Assembly: GCF_014652095.1 (NCBI RefSeq)
Contig: NZ_BMYD01000001.1
Coordinates: 99,068 to 163,067, forward strand
DNA from: Cognatilysobacter bugurensis
Lineage (GTDB): Bacteria; Pseudomonadota; Gammaproteobacteria; Xanthomonadales; Xanthomonadaceae
DNA: 64,000 nucleotides
Direction of reading: 5' to 3'
Below the pieces are notes generated by a model that did not search any database, was not told where the DNA came from, and worked only from the letters and a program-made list of their open reading frames with translations. Shown here piece by piece: positions 29,290 to 39,875 of this stretch (position 1 is its first letter; each line of letters begins with the position of its first letter). A program made the translations under genes and the position numbers.

Positions 29290-31053
29290 ATGACCCCGAC
29301 ATCCAAGCCGCGCCACGTTCCGACCTTCTGCCGCTCGCTGCTGACGCTTGCGTGCTTTGCAGCGCTCCCGGCGTTCGCGCAGACGCCGCCCACCGCGCAG
29401 GCCCCGCCGGCGCAGCTCGCAGGCCACACCCCCCAGGACATCGAGCCTGCGACCCGCGCACCGGCCCTTCAGGCGCGCACGATCGACACCCAGACGCTCG
29501 CCACCCCGGGCGCCTGCCCGTTCGCGGGCCAGGGCCAAGTGACGCTCTCGAGCATCCAGGTCACCGGCGCCACGCTGGTCCCGCAAGCGGAGCTCGATGC
29601 CGCCGTCGCCGACCTCGTCGGCCGCACCGGCGACACGCAGCTGCTGTGCGACGCCCGTGACCGCGTGGCACAGGTTTACGCGGCCAACGGCGAGGCGCTC
29701 GCGCGCGTCGAACTGCCCGAACAGCGCATCACCGACGGCGTGCTCACGCTGCGCGTCAACGAGGGCCGCATCGCCGACGTGAAGCTCGTCAATGCCGAAG
29801 CGATGGGCCCGTCCGCCGCACTGGCGCAGTCCTACCTCGATAACCTGAAGACCGAAGGCGCCACGCGCTGGTCCGACGTCGAGCGCGCCTTCATGCTCGT
29901 GCGCGAAATTCCCGGTGCCGACGTGGGCTTTTCGATGCAGCGCGCGAACGACGGCAGCGCCGACGGCCTCGCCGCGACCGCGACGTTCGCGCCGCGCCGC
30001 AAGGTCGACATCACGCTCGGCGCGCAGAACCTCGGTTCGGAAGTGCTGGGCAGCAACGGCGTGTCCGCGCGGATCGATGCGAACGGCTTCACCCCGTGGG
30101 GCGACCGCACCAGCCTGGTGCTGTACTCGAGCACGGGCGGCGAGCAGCAGGTGGCTCAGCTGATGGAAGAGATCCGCGTCGGCCCGTCGGGCCTGGTGCT
30201 GACCGGCGACGTTGCCTACGCCCGCACCGAGCCGGGCGGCGCACTTGAAGCGCTCGAGCTCGACGGCGAGTCGCTGGTCGCGCGCGTCGGCGCCCGCTAC
30301 CCCGTCGTTCGCCAGCGCAACGCAATGGTGGACGCGGCCGTGCGGCTCGAGGCGGTCGAGCAGGACAACGCGCTGGGCTTCCTGAACTCGATTGGCGGCC
30401 CAGTCATCCCGCTGTTCGAAGAAAGCCTCCGCGTGCTCTCGATTGGCGCCGAAGGCCGTTGGATGCACGGCGCGAGCCGCGGATTTGCAACGCACGCGAG
30501 CATCGAGTTCCGCCAGGGCCTCGAAGCGCTGGGTGCCAGCGAGACCGGCGATGCGCTGCTCTCGCGCCCTGATGCGCAGATGGACTTCACTTCGGTACGC
30601 CTCGGCGCCGGCGCGCGGACGCGCTTTGGTGCAAGCCAGACGGTTGCCCCGTATGCCGCCGTCAACGCAGCAGCGCAGTGGACCGACGACTCGTTGCCGG
30701 CGTACGAAGAGTTCCAGTTCGGCAACTACACGATCGGCCGCGGCTTCGACCCGGGCGCCGCGTCCGGCGACCGCGCGATCGCGTTGCGCACCGAGCTCGG
30801 CGTCGAGTTCTCGCTTGGCGGCGCCGCGCAGCTGGGCGTATTCGGCTTTGCCGACGGTGCGCGGCTGTTCTCGGAAGACCGGGCCGGCTACGACGCCGAG
30901 CCGTGGTCGGCCGGCATCGGCACCCGCCTGCGCACCCGCAGCAGCGAATTCGCACTGATCTGGGCCGCGCCACAGAGCGAGCCGTTCCCGGGCGCACCCG
31001 AGCCGGGCAACAGCCTGCTGCTCACGTTCTCCCACGCCTTCTCGATCCGCTGA
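29290..31053 (+). CDS. Two-partner secretion transporter, ShlB/FhaC/HecB (TpsB) family
   Basis: A 587-residue Omp85-superfamily outer-membrane pore that exports its TpsA partner, encoded just downstream. Signal peptide to about residue 36 (ALPAFAQ), then POTRA repeats (about 80-225: TLSSIQVTGATLVPQAELD and VLTLRVNEGRIADV), then a 16-stranded barrel. The conserved loop-6 motif VRGY appears as IGRGFDPG near residue 484. The C-terminus ends in a strand with SHAFSIR. AGGGA at 29279-29283 supports the ATG. The 282 bases upstream hold no gene but include a CGACGGC/GCCGTCG hairpin. Ten bases separate it from tpsA. Confidence 0.95.
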   Translation: MTPTSKPRHVPTFCRSLLTLACFAALPAFAQTPPTAQAPPAQLAGHTPQDIEPATRAPALQARTIDTQTLATPGACPFAGQGQVTLSSIQVTGATLVPQAELDAAVADLVGRTGDTQLLCDARDRVAQVYAANGEALARVELPEQRITDGVLTLRVNEGRIADVKLVNAEAMGPSAALAQSYLDNLKTEGATRWSDVERAFMLVREIPGADVGFSMQRANDGSADGLAATATFAPRRKVDITLGAQNLGSEVLGSNGVSARIDANGFTPWGDRTSLVLYSSTGGEQQVAQLMEEIRVGPSGLVLTGDVAYARTEPGGALEALELDGESLVARVGARYPVVRQRNAMVDAAVRLEAVEQDNALGFLNSIGGPVIPLFEESLRVLSIGAEGRWMHGASRGFATHASIEFRQGLEALGASETGDALLSRPDAQMDFTSVRLGAGARTRFGASQTVAPYAAVNAAAQWTDDSLPAYEEFQFGNYTIGRGFDPGAASGDRAIALRTELGVEFSLGGAAQLGVFGFADGARLFSEDRAGYDAEPWSAGIGTRLRTRSSEFALIWAAPQSEPFPGAPEPGNSLLLTFSHAFSIR

Positions 31054-31063
31054 GGACACGCAC

Positions 31064-34000
31064 ATGACCCACAAGACTTCTTCCCGCGGCCTCGCGCTTC
31101 GTGCACTTTCGATTGGCATCGCCGCGGCGCTCGCAGCGCCGCAGGTGTCTGCGCAGAGCCTGCCGACCGGTTTCGTCGATGCGACGAATGTCACCGCCCC
31201 GACGTCCGACGGCACCACGATGACGGTGAACGTGACCGGTCCACGCGCGTACGCGGAGTGGGGCACGTTCGACGTGCCCGCCGCCACGTTCTTCAATGTG
31301 ACCAGCGACGCCGGGGTCGGTAACAACTACATCCTGGTGAACCGCGTCGTGGGCGGCCCGGTTTCCGCGATCGACGGCACGGTGACTGCAGGCGGCAACT
31401 TCTGGCTGATCAACCCGGCCGGCATTGCGGTCAGCGGCAGCGGCGTGTTCAACGTCGGTGGGTTGCTGTTGTCGACCGCGACGACGCTCAACGGTCAGGA
31501 TGAAACACTGAACGGCGCGGCGTTCCTTGCGGACGCCACCAACACGTTCACGTTTGGCGGCGCCAACGGCGCCATTACGGTCGCGAACGGCGCCAGCCTC
31601 AATGCGAGCAGCGGCCCCGGCGCGATTGCACTGATCGCCGATGCGATCAACTTCGGCGGCACCGCCAACGCCGGCACCACGGGCCAGACCGCGCTCGTCG
31701 GTGCTCGCGGTGTCTCGGTCACCTTCGATGCCAACCTCGATGCCTTCACCACCCTCACGATCACCCAGGGCAGCGGCAGTGCGACTGCGGTGACCGTCGG
31801 CGGCGCGAGCGCGTTCAGCGGCACGAAGACCGTGATCGCGGCGGCGGGCATGATGGACGGCGCCGGTAACGTGCTGCTCGACAACAGCGGCGGCGCGAAC
31901 GCCGTTGCGTTCAACTCGGGCGACATCGTGCTGTTCGCGGGTGCCAACGCGGGCGGCAGCACGAACCGCAACGTGCTCGCCGCCGGCGGCCGCACCCAGC
32001 AGACCGGCACGGCCACTGCCGGCGCCGCGAGCGTGCGGATCAACGGCAACGTGGGCAGCACGACGCAGGACCTCGACATCCGCTCCGCCGGCGCCGTCGA
32101 TTACTCCGCAAACGTGCTGCAGGGCCGCGACGTTGCGATCGGCTCGAGCAGTTCCGTCACGGTCGGCGCGGCCACGGCGCAGGACGACCTGGTCATCCGC
32201 TCGCAGGGCATCACCGTAAACGGCGTGCTGACTTCGGGCGCCAGCAACAACGCAGTGGATACCGACTTCTCCGGCGCCGCAGATTTTCTGCAGACCACGA
32301 CGATGTCCGGCAACGACATGTCGCTCTATGCCGAAACCGGCGTGCTGACGGTCAACACCGCGGCGTCGGTGGGCGACGGGTACCGCATCCGCGCATCGGA
32401 CTTCGCGGGCGCAGGCGTGTTCACGCCTAACTTCACCCAGGGCAGCGAGAACACGTTCGTCATCACCGACACGGCGGGCGGCTTCACGACCGGCAACCTC
32501 AGCAGCCCGGGCCGCCTGTGGATCGAAGCGCAGAACGGCAACCTCGACGTCACGGGATCGCTGACCTCGACGAACGGTGACGTCCAGCTGATCACGACCG
32601 GCGGCGGCGACATCAACATCGGTGGCAACGTGACCTCGGGCGCGCGCGCCGGTTCGGTCAACGAGTACGTCTCGCTGCGGTCCACCGGCGCGATCAACCA
32701 GACCGCCGGCATCATCAACACCACGCTCAGCACCAGCGGCAGCCTGTACGCGAGCGCGGCGAACGGCATCTCGCTATCGCAGGGCAACCAGTTCGCAACG
32801 GCCGCGTTTCGGAACACCGGCGCCGGCGGGATCCTCGTCCGCAATGCCGGCAGCTTCACGCTGACGACGCTCACACCCGACGCGTTCAATCCGACCATCG
32901 CGGGTGCGACGACGGGCAGCGGCAACGTCGACCTCCAGGCCGCGAACGGGATGACCGTGGCTGCAGTCCCCGTCAGCACCGGCACGGGCGACATCCGCCT
33001 CGCGGGCGCCAACGTGGTCGTGAACACCGGTCCCGTAACGACGGGCGCCGGCAACATCGTTGTTGACGGTGCCACCACGCTCGCAACCGGCGCCACGACG
33101 TTCACGGCAACCGGCGGCACCGCGACGTTCAACGGCACGATCGACGGTTCGGCCGCGGGTACCGGCGCACTCGTCGTCAACGCCAACGGCGCAGCTTTCA
33201 ATGGCAACGTCGGCGCGACGAACGCACTGTCCGACCTGACGGTCAACGGTGCCACCACGCTCAATGCCAACGCCATCAACGCGACGAACACGATCGACCT
33301 GGACGACCTGACGGTCGGCGCGGGTGTGGCCGGCACGGCGTCCGTCGCGGCGGCAAACGGGACGCTCACCTTGGGCGCGGTGACTGCCAACCACAGCGGC
33401 ACGTTCGCCGGCGCGGGCGCGACCGTCAATGTCGCTTCCTTTGCCGGTGCAAACGCAGGCCTCGCGCTGACCGGCGGTGCCGGCGGAATCGCGCTCGGCA
33501 CGGCTAATGCGACCACGACTGCGCTCGACACGACCGCCGCGCTCAATGTCACCGGCCCGCTCACGACGAACCTGCTCACCGGCACCGCCGGCGCGGGTGC
33601 CACGCTCGCCGGTGCGAATCAGATCGTCGAGCTGGGCGCGTTCACGGCGTCGAGCCTGACGCTCAGCAACGCCCGTGCGCTTTCCATCTCGGGCGTTGTC
33701 AACGCCAACGCAGGCGATGCCTCGATCGCCGTCACCGGCGGCAACCTCGACATCGCCGCGGGCGGCCAGGTCCGCGGTGCAGGCGTCGATCTGTCGACGG
33801 ATGCGAACTTCATCAACGCATCGGGTTCGGACGCGGTCGTCGCCTCGAACCGCTGGGTGATCTACTCGCAGGCCCCGGCCGGCAACGTGTTCGACAACCT
33901 CAACAGCAACAACACCGCGATCTGGAATGCCACCCGCGCGACGCTCGCCCCGAGCGCCGTCAACGCAAACCGCTATGTGTTCGCGTTCCAGCCGCGGCTC

Positions 34001-34981
34001 ACGCTGACGACCGACAGCGTCACCAAGGTCTACGGCACCGACCTCACCGCGAACCCGGGCGTCGGCTTCACGATCACCGGCTACCAGCCCGGCGTCGCCG
34101 GTGCGTTCCTCGGCGACTCGCAGGCCACCGTGTTCAACGGCACCCCGCGGGTCACGTCGGACGGCTTCGCACCGCGCGCGTCGGTCAACGGCGGCCCGTA
34201 CGGCATCACGGTCGACCCGAACTCGCTGGCGACCAACAGCGGCTACGGCGTCGACGTCGCGGGCGCCGGCACCGTTACGGTGACGCCGCTCGGCATCACG
34301 GCAACGCCGGACGCGGACGACAAGACCTATGACGGCACCACGGCGACGACGGGCCGCTTCACGCTCAACGGCGTGCTGGCCGGTGACGACGTCGGCGCGA
34401 CCGCGACCTTCACGTTCGTCGATCCCAACACCGGCGTGCAGAAGCAGGTCAACGTCAACGGTCTGTCGCTGACCGGCGCCGCGGCCGGCAACTACACGGT
34501 CACGCTGAGCGGCCAGGCACTCGCGGACATCTTTGCGCGTGCGATCACCGTGACGGCGGATCCGAAGACCAAGCAGGTCGGCAACCCCGACCCGGCGCTC
34601 ACGTACACGCTCACGAACGGCTCGCTCGTTGCGGGTGATTCGCTGACCGGCTCGCTGACCCGTGCACCGGGTGAGACCGCGGGCCAGTACGCGATCCAGC
34701 AGGGCACGCTCAACGCGTCGACGAACTACGTGCTCACGTTCGTCGGCTCGACGCTGACGATCACGCCGGAAGCCGTGATGCCGGAGCCGCCGCTGCCGCC
34801 GTCGGGTGCGATCGCCACGTCGTCGTTCGCAAGCGAGACGATCGACCTGCTCGATCGCATCGACGACCGCACGCCGGCTTCGTTGTCGCAGGCCGGAGCG
34901 CTGCAGGTGGTCGACGAGCGCGAAGACTGCGAAGGCGCGAACGCCGAGCGCGCCGGTTGCCCGAGCGCACAGCCGAACTGA
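31064..34981 (+). CDS. Filamentous hemagglutinin-like TpsA exoprotein with YDG/MBG domains
   Basis: A 1305-residue exoprotein exported by the upstream TpsB. Signal peptide to about residue 31, then the TPS secretion domain (about 35-280) with the NPAGI motif (variant of NPNGI) and FNVGGLLL. Residues about 280-960 are an Ala/Gly/Thr/Asn-rich beta-helical repeat region without Cys. The C-terminus has a YDG-type domain (TPDADDKTYDGTTATT, about 1080-1165) and an MBG-type domain (VTADPKTKQVGNPDPALTY, about 1166-1225), usual in large adhesins, and ends with an acidic, Cys-containing tail. It lacks an N-terminal ESPR extension and a toxin domain, so an adhesin or biofilm role is more likely than contact-dependent inhibition. 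Confidence 0.92.
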   Translation: MTHKTSSRGLALRALSIGIAAALAAPQVSAQSLPTGFVDATNVTAPTSDGTTMTVNVTGPRAYAEWGTFDVPAATFFNVTSDAGVGNNYILVNRVVGGPVSAIDGTVTAGGNFWLINPAGIAVSGSGVFNVGGLLLSTATTLNGQDETLNGAAFLADATNTFTFGGANGAITVANGASLNASSGPGAIALIADAINFGGTANAGTTGQTALVGARGVSVTFDANLDAFTTLTITQGSGSATAVTVGGASAFSGTKTVIAAAGMMDGAGNVLLDNSGGANAVAFNSGDIVLFAGANAGGSTNRNVLAAGGRTQQTGTATAGAASVRINGNVGSTTQDLDIRSAGAVDYSANVLQGRDVAIGSSSSVTVGAATAQDDLVIRSQGITVNGVLTSGASNNAVDTDFSGAADFLQTTTMSGNDMSLYAETGVLTVNTAASVGDGYRIRASDFAGAGVFTPNFTQGSENTFVITDTAGGFTTGNLSSPGRLWIEAQNGNLDVTGSLTSTNGDVQLITTGGGDINIGGNVTSGARAGSVNEYVSLRSTGAINQTAGIINTTLSTSGSLYASAANGISLSQGNQFATAAFRNTGAGGILVRNAGSFTLTTLTPDAFNPTIAGATTGSGNVDLQAANGMTVAAVPVSTGTGDIRLAGANVVVNTGPVTTGAGNIVVDGATTLATGATTFTATGGTATFNGTIDGSAAGTGALVVNANGAAFNGNVGATNALSDLTVNGATTLNANAINATNTIDLDDLTVGAGVAGTASVAAANGTLTLGAVTANHSGTFAGAGATVNVASFAGANAGLALTGGAGGIALGTANATTTALDTTAALNVTGPLTTNLLTGTAGAGATLAGANQIVELGAFTASSLTLSNARALSISGVVNANAGDASIAVTGGNLDIAAGGQVRGAGVDLSTDANFINASGSDAVVASNRWVIYSQAPAGNVFDNLNSNNTAIWNATRATLAPSAVNANRYVFAFQPRLTLTTDSVTKVYGTDLTANPGVGFTITGYQPGVAGAFLGDSQATVFNGTPRVTSDGFAPRASVNGGPYGITVDPNSLATNSGYGVDVAGAGTVTVTPLGITATPDADDKTYDGTTATTGRFTLNGVLAGDDVGATATFTFVDPNTGVQKQVNVNGLSLTGAAAGNYTVTLSGQALADIFARAITVTADPKTKQVGNPDPALTYTLTNGSLVAGDSLTGSLTRAPGETAGQYAIQQGTLNASTNYVLTFVGSTLTITPEAVMPEPPLPPSGAIATSSFASETIDLLDRIDDRTPASLSQAGALQVVDEREDCEGANAERAGCPSAQPN

Positions 34982-35012
34982 GGGGAGTGAGGCAGCGGCA
35001 AGGACGCCGCAA

Positions 35013-35046
35013 CAAAAAGGCCCCGCATCGCGGGGCCTTTTCTTTT
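35013..35046. terminator. Bidirectional Rho-independent terminator
   Basis: A strong stem AAAAAGGCCCCGC / GCGGGGCCTTTT with a loop of about three bases, flanked by A and T runs, sits between the convergent tpsA and gcvP genes and can end both. Confidence 0.92.
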
Positions 35047-35077
35047 GCGTGGACGCGCCGTCGAGACGGCGGCCGCC

Positions 35078-37981
35078 TTACATCACGTTCGGTTCGCTGA
35101 ACGCCTCGATCTCTTCGAACTCGCTGATCGGCACGCAGCTGCAGAACACGTTCTTGTCGCCGTAGACGTTGTCCACGCGTGCGACCGGTGGCCAGTACTT
35201 CTGCTGGCGCAGCGTCGGCAGCGGGAACACCGCGAGCTCGCGCGAATAGCCGTGCGTCCACTCCGCCGCCATCGCCGCATTCGCCGTGTGCGGCGCGTGC
35301 TTGAGCGGATTGTCCTCGCGGTCCATCCGGCCTTCCTCGACCGCGCGGATCTCGTCGCGGATCTGGATCATCGCGTCGATGAAGCGGTCGAGCTCGTGCA
35401 GCGACTCGCTTTCCGTCGGCTCGACCATCAGCGTTCCCGCGACCGGGAAGCTCAGCGTGGGCGCGTGGAAGCCGAAGTCGATCAGGCGCTTCGCCACGTC
35501 CTCGGCGCTGATGCCGGTCGCGTCCTTGATCGGGCGCAGGTCGAGGATGCACTCGTGCGCGACCAGGTCGTTGCGGCCGGTGTACAGCGTCGGGTAGTGC
35601 GCTTCGAGACGCTTGGCGACGTAGTTCGCGTTGAGCAGTGCGACCTGCGTCGCACGGCGCAGGCCTTCGGCGCCCATCATCGTCACGTACATCCAGCTGA
35701 TCGGCAGGATCGACGCCGAGCCGAACGTCGCCGCCGACACCATGCCCACCGGCGCATCGCTGCCGAACGCGCGCGGCAGGAACGGCGCGAGGTGCTCCTT
35801 GACCGCGCACGGGCCCACGCCCGGGCCGCCACCGCCGTGCGGGATGCAGAACGTCTTATGCAGGTTGAGGTGCGACACGTCCGAACCCCACTTGCCGGGC
35901 TTGGCGACACCGACGAGCGCGTTCATGTTTGCGCCGTCGGTGTACACCTGGCCGCCGTGCGTGTGGACGATCTCGCAGATCTCGACGATGTCCTCCTCGA
36001 ACACGCCGTGCGTGGACGGGTAGGTGATCATCAACGCGGCGAGCCGGTCGGAATACTTCTCCGCCTTTGCGCGCATGTCCTCGACGTCGACGTTGCCGTT
36101 CGCGTCGCACTTGGTCACCACGACCTGCATGCCGCACATCTGCGCCGAGGCCGGATTCGTGCCGTGCGCGGATTCGGGGATCAGGCACACATCGCGGTGC
36201 GCTTCGCCGCGCGAGGCGTGGTAGGCCTGGATCGCGAGCAGGCCCGCGAACTCGCCCTGCGCGCCGGAGTTCGGCTGCAGGCTCACCGCGTCGTAGCCGG
36301 TGCACTCGACCAGCATCGCCTCGAGCTCCGCGATCAGCTGGTGGTAGCCGCCGGTCTGTTCGGCCGGGGCGAGCGGGTGGATGTTCGCGAACTCCGGCCA
36401 CGTGACCGGGATCATCTCGGCGGTCGCGTTGAGCTTCATGGTGCAGCTGCCGAGGGGAATCATCGTGCGGTCAAGCGCGAGGTCCTTGTCCGACAGCGAG
36501 CGCATGTAGCGCAGCAGCTCGTGCTCGCTGTGGTGCGTGTTGAACACCGGATGCTGCAGGAACCCGCTCGTGCGCAGCAGACCCGGGGGCAGCGAATCGG
36601 CCACGCTCGAATCGAGTGCGTCGATGTCGGTGATCTGCGCGCCGAACAGCGCGGCGAGGTCGACCACGTCCTGACGCGTCGTGGTCTCGTCGAGGCTGAT
36701 GCCAAGGCTGCGACCGTCGATCTCGCGCAGGTTGATGCCGGCCTCGCGCGCCTTCGCGTGGATCGCGGCCGTGTCGACATCGACGACGTGCAAGGTGTCG
36801 AAGAAGTCCGGACCCACAGTCAGACCCGCCTGACGCAGTGACGCTGCGAGAATCGCGGCGAGGCGGTGCGTGCGGCGCGCAATGCGGGTGAGGCCTTCGG
36901 CGCCGTGGTAGACCGCGTACATGCTCGCCATCACGGCAAGCAGCACCTGCGCAGTGCAGATGTTCGACGTTGCCTTCTCACGGCGAATGTGCTGCTCGCG
37001 CGTCTGCAGCGTGAGGCGGTAAGCCGGCTTGCCCTCGGCGTCGATCGACACGCCGATCAGGCGGCCCGGCATCGAGCGCTTGTACGCGTCGCGGCACGCA
37101 AGGAACGCCGCGTGCGGGCCGCCGAAACCGAACGGCACGCCGAAGCGCTGGGTGTTACCGACGACGATGTCTGCGCCCCATTCGCCGGGCGCGGCGATCA
37201 GCGTCAGCGCGAGCAGGTCGGTCGCGACAGCGACGAGGCCGCCGCGTGCATGCACCGCATCGGCGAGCGCCGCGTAATCGTGGACCTGGCCGAACGTGTT
37301 CGGGTACTGCAGCAGCACGCCGAAACAATCGGCGTTCGCCGCGTCGGCGTCATCGCCCACCTGCAGTTCGATCTCGACGCCGACCGCGCGCGTGCGCAGC
37401 ACCTCAAGCGTCTGCGGGTGCACGCCGCGCGAGACGAAAAACACGTTCGACTTCGACTTGCTCATGCGCTTGGCGAGCGTCATCGCCTCGGCCGCCGCGG
37501 TGCCCTCGTCCAGCAGCGAGGCATTGGAGATCTCCATGCCGGTGAGGTCGGCGCACATGGTCTGGAAGTTGATGAGCGCTTCCATGCGGCCCTGCGAGAT
37601 CTCGGCCTGGTACGGCGTGTACGCCGTGTACCACGCAGGGTTCTCGAGGATGTTGCGCAGGATGACCTTCGGCGTATGCGTGCCGTAGTAGCCCTGGCCG
37701 ATGTAGCTGCGGAACACCCGGTTGCGCCCGGCGAGCGCGCGGATCTTCGCGAGTGCCTCTTCTTCAGTCACCGGCTCCGGCAGTGCGAGCGGAGTGGGGG
37801 ACTTGATCGATGCCGGCACGATCGCGTCCGTCAGCGCATCGAGCGACGGTTGACCGACGACCGACAGCATGTGTGCGATCTCGGCGTCGTTCGGGCCGAT
37901 GTGGCGCTCGATGAACGCGCCGTGGTGTTCAAGCGCGCGCAGCGACGTGCCGGCGGGGATCGGGGTCGAACTCTGGTTCAT
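35078..37981 (-). CDS. gcvP: Glycine dehydrogenase (aminomethyl-transferring), P-protein
   Basis: PLP-dependent P-protein of the glycine cleavage system; decarboxylates glycine and passes the aminomethyl group to GcvH. The ATG at 37979-37981 gives 967 residues, normal for the fused single-chain form. Visible: [10 protein letters not shown] near the N-terminus, [48 protein letters not shown], and the PLP-lysine region [21 protein letters not shown]. An upstream frame exists but is unconserved. A tandem glycine riboswitch lies in its leader. gcvT and gcvH are not in the window, so the system is split, as in Xanthomonads. Confidence 0.98.
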   Translation of the reverse strand: MNQSSTPIPAGTSLRALEHHGAFIERHIGPNDAEIAHMLSVVGQPSLDALTDAIVPASIKSPTPLALPEPVTEEEALAKIRALAGRNRVFRSYIGQGYYGTHTPKVILRNILENPAWYTAYTPYQAEISQGRMEALINFQTMCADLTGMEISNASLLDEGTAAAEAMTLAKRMSKSKSNVFFVSRGVHPQTLEVLRTRAVGVEIELQVGDDADAANADCFGVLLQYPNTFGQVHDYAALADAVHARGGLVAVATDLLALTLIAAPGEWGADIVVGNTQRFGVPFGFGGPHAAFLACRDAYKRSMPGRLIGVSIDAEGKPAYRLTLQTREQHIRREKATSNICTAQVLLAVMASMYAVYHGAEGLTRIARRTHRLAAILAASLRQAGLTVGPDFFDTLHVVDVDTAAIHAKAREAGINLREIDGRSLGISLDETTTRQDVVDLAALFGAQITDIDALDSSVADSLPPGLLRTSGFLQHPVFNTHHSEHELLRYMRSLSDKDLALDRTMIPLGSCTMKLNATAEMIPVTWPEFANIHPLAPAEQTGGYHQLIAELEAMLVECTGYDAVSLQPNSGAQGEFAGLLAIQAYHASRGEAHRDVCLIPESAHGTNPASAQMCGMQVVVTKCDANGNVDVEDMRAKAEKYSDRLAALMITYPSTHGVFEEDIVEICEIVHTHGGQVYTDGANMNALVGVAKPGKWGSDVSHLNLHKTFCIPHGGGGPGVGPCAVKEHLAPFLPRAFGSDAPVGMVSAATFGSASILPISWMYVTMMGAEGLRRATQVALLNANYVAKRLEAHYPTLYTGRNDLVAHECILDLRPIKDATGISAEDVAKRLIDFGFHAPTLSFPVAGTLMVEPTESESLHELDRFIDAMIQIRDEIRAVEEGRMDREDNPLKHAPHTANAAMAAEWTHGYSRELAVFPLPTLRQQKYWPPVARVDNVYGDKNVFCSCVPISEFEEIEAFSEPNVM

Positions 37982-38172
37982 GGCAGAGGCATCCAAAGGC
38001 TGCGTGCGTCGGCACGCAAAGGGGCGGTCCAGCCCGTCAGCCTTGCGGCTGCCGGGCGCTCGCCGGCTTGCGGCATGCGCCACAAGAGTTCCCGGCTCGA
38101 TCCAGCCGACCGGCCTCGCGGCCGACCGGCGCTCGCAGGCTCGTGGCTTGCGCCACTCGAAACCCCTGCTCG

Positions 38173-38375
38173 CCCCTCTGTCCTTTTGCCTGAGAGTTTG
38201 AAGACACGTGCGCGCCGATGAGGCGGCGAACGCGCTTTTGCCCCTTCGGCGCCGGATTCAACCGGTCTCTCCAGAGTCATGCACGCGGCGGTCGTGGGGC
38301 CTGAGCGATTACGGGCGGTTGCGCCGTCGGCAGCGGGCGGTGCCCGCTTCTCCCACCGTGTGCCCGGTGATTATA
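38173..38375 (-). promoter_or_regulatory. Tandem glycine riboswitch and -10 element for gcvP
   Basis: Read on the minus strand, a TATAAT (38370-38375) precedes two glycine aptamers. Aptamer 1 (38285-38357) has GGGAGA, a variant core GCCGACGGCGCAA and CGCTCAGGC. Aptamer 2 (38174-38276) is canonical: GGAGAGACCGG, CGCCGAAGGGGCAA, CTCTCAGGCAAAAGGACAG. The linker is about eight bases. Cooperative glycine binding would normally turn on gcvP when glycine is high. About 190 bases of leader follow (37982-38172) with GC-rich inverted repeats that may form the expression platform. No clear -35 is seen. Confidence 0.93.
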
Positions 38376-38578
38376 GACGCGCCGCTGGGCCCGCCGCCGG
38401 GGGCGGCGCGGTCGAGTTCACACGTGGCTTGGCCCGGCGCTTCGGCACGCGGACACGCCGACGGGCAAGCCCGGCCGCGCCTTCCGCGGGGCGTCGCGAC
38501 GGAACGCAGCAGTGCAGGGCGAAGACGTCCGCCCGTGGGGCGACCCGCTACTCTGGCCCGCCGCATCGCCGCCGTTCG

Positions 38579-39835
38579 ATGTCCGAGACCGCTCCACCGC
38601 CCGCAATCTCGATCCGCCGCCTGGCACTGCTGCTCGGCGGCCTCGCGATGTTCGGGCCGTTTTCGATCGACACGATCTTTCCGGCGTTCCCGCAGATCGG
38701 TGCACAGCTCGGCGCCGACAAGGTCGCGATGCAGCAGACGATCAGCGTCTACCTCATCGCCTACGCGCTCACGAGCGTCGTGCATGGGCCGCTGTCGGAC
38801 GCGATTGGCCGGAGGCGGGTGATCCTCGGCGGGCTGATGATCTTTACGCTGGCCTCCGTGGGTTGCGCGCTTTCGCAAGACCTGCCGACGCTGCTCGCGT
38901 TCCGCGCGCTGCAGGGCCTGTCGTCGGGCGTCGGGCTCATCGTCGGCCGCGCGGTGATTCGCGACTTGTTGCAGGGCGACGACGCGCAACGGCTCATGAG
39001 CCAGGTGTCGATGATCTTCGGCATCGCGCCTGCGATCGCCCCGATCATCGGCGGCTGGATCCTGGGATGGAGCCGCTGGCCGGCGATCTTCTGGTTCCTC
39101 GTCGCGTTCGGCGTCGTGCTCGTTGTCGCAACCTTTCGCTGGTTGCCGGAGACCCACCCCCGCGAGCAGCGGCGCTCGCTGCACCCTGCGGGCCTCGTGC
39201 GCGATTACGCGGCGATCTTCCGCAACGCGCGCTTCCAGCGCCTGGCGGCCGCAAGTGCGTTCAATTTCAGCGCGTTGTTCCTGTACATCGCGTCGGCGCC
39301 TGCGTTCGTGCTCGACCTGCTCGGGCTCAACGAGCGCCAATTCGCGTGGTTCTTCGTTCCGACGATCGGCGGCATGGTCCTCGGCGCGTTCGTCTCCGGT
39401 CGCGCCGCGGGGCGCATCACCGGAGAGCGGCTGGTCGGGATTGGCTTTGCGTGCTGCGCGGTCGCTAACGTGGTCAACGTCGGCTACTCGTTCGCGGTCG
39501 ATGCACCGCAGTTGCCCTGGGCGGTGCTGCCGATGAGCCTCAACGCGTTCGGCATCGCGCTCGTGTTTCCGATCATCACGCTTTCGATCCTGGACATGTA
39601 CCCGCGCCAGCGCGGCGCGGCCTCGTCGCTGCAGGCATTCACGAGCCTGGTGCTCAACGCCGCTGTGGCCGGAGTGCTTTCCCCTTGGCTCAGCGGCAGT
39701 GCACGCACGCTCGCGCTTGGCGCCATCGCATTCGTCGCGCTGGGATGGGTTTTCTGGCGCTGGGAGTCGAACGTGCGCAAGCGTGCGCTCGATGCAGAGC
39801 GCACGGCGACGCGGATGCCGAGCGATATCGTCTAG
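38579..39835 (+). CDS. Bcr/CflA-family drug efflux MFS transporter
   Basis: A 418-residue inner-membrane transporter with 12 predicted helices, of the Bcr/CflA group (DHA1 family), which exports drugs such as bicyclomycin and sulfonamides. Signatures: LGGLAMFGPFSIDTIFPAFP in helix 1, the A-loop GPLSDAIGRRRVILGG, FRALQGLSSGVGLIVGRAVIRDL in helix 4-5, and a C-terminal RGAASSLQAF. The ATG at 38579 has a weak ribosome binding site; the upstream frame overlaps the riboswitch region and is rejected. It is divergent from gcvP, 204 bases past the -10. Confidence 0.92.
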   Translation: MSETAPPPAISIRRLALLLGGLAMFGPFSIDTIFPAFPQIGAQLGADKVAMQQTISVYLIAYALTSVVHGPLSDAIGRRRVILGGLMIFTLASVGCALSQDLPTLLAFRALQGLSSGVGLIVGRAVIRDLLQGDDAQRLMSQVSMIFGIAPAIAPIIGGWILGWSRWPAIFWFLVAFGVVLVVATFRWLPETHPREQRRSLHPAGLVRDYAAIFRNARFQRLAAASAFNFSALFLYIASAPAFVLDLLGLNERQFAWFFVPTIGGMVLGAFVSGRAAGRITGERLVGIGFACCAVANVVNVGYSFAVDAPQLPWAVLPMSLNAFGIALVFPIITLSILDMYPRQRGAASSLQAFTSLVLNAAVAGVLSPWLSGSARTLALGAIAFVALGWVFWRWESNVRKRALDAERTATRMPSDIV

Positions 39836-39875
39836 TCGCCAGCGCGTCCACGACCGCCGACCTCAGGGGCGGGCG

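Noticed and set aside
29188-31326. A 712-codon minus-strand frame across the TpsB gene
   Set aside because: Antisense to a gene with signal peptide, POTRA and barrel features; no recognisable domain of its own.
31064-34981. Contact-dependent inhibition (CdiA) toxin
   Set aside because: No toxin-like C-terminal domain, no VENN motif and no small immunity gene downstream; a terminator and gcvP follow.
35045-38221. Long plus-strand frames across gcvP
   Set aside because: Antisense shadows of a complete P-protein gene; no start signals or domains.
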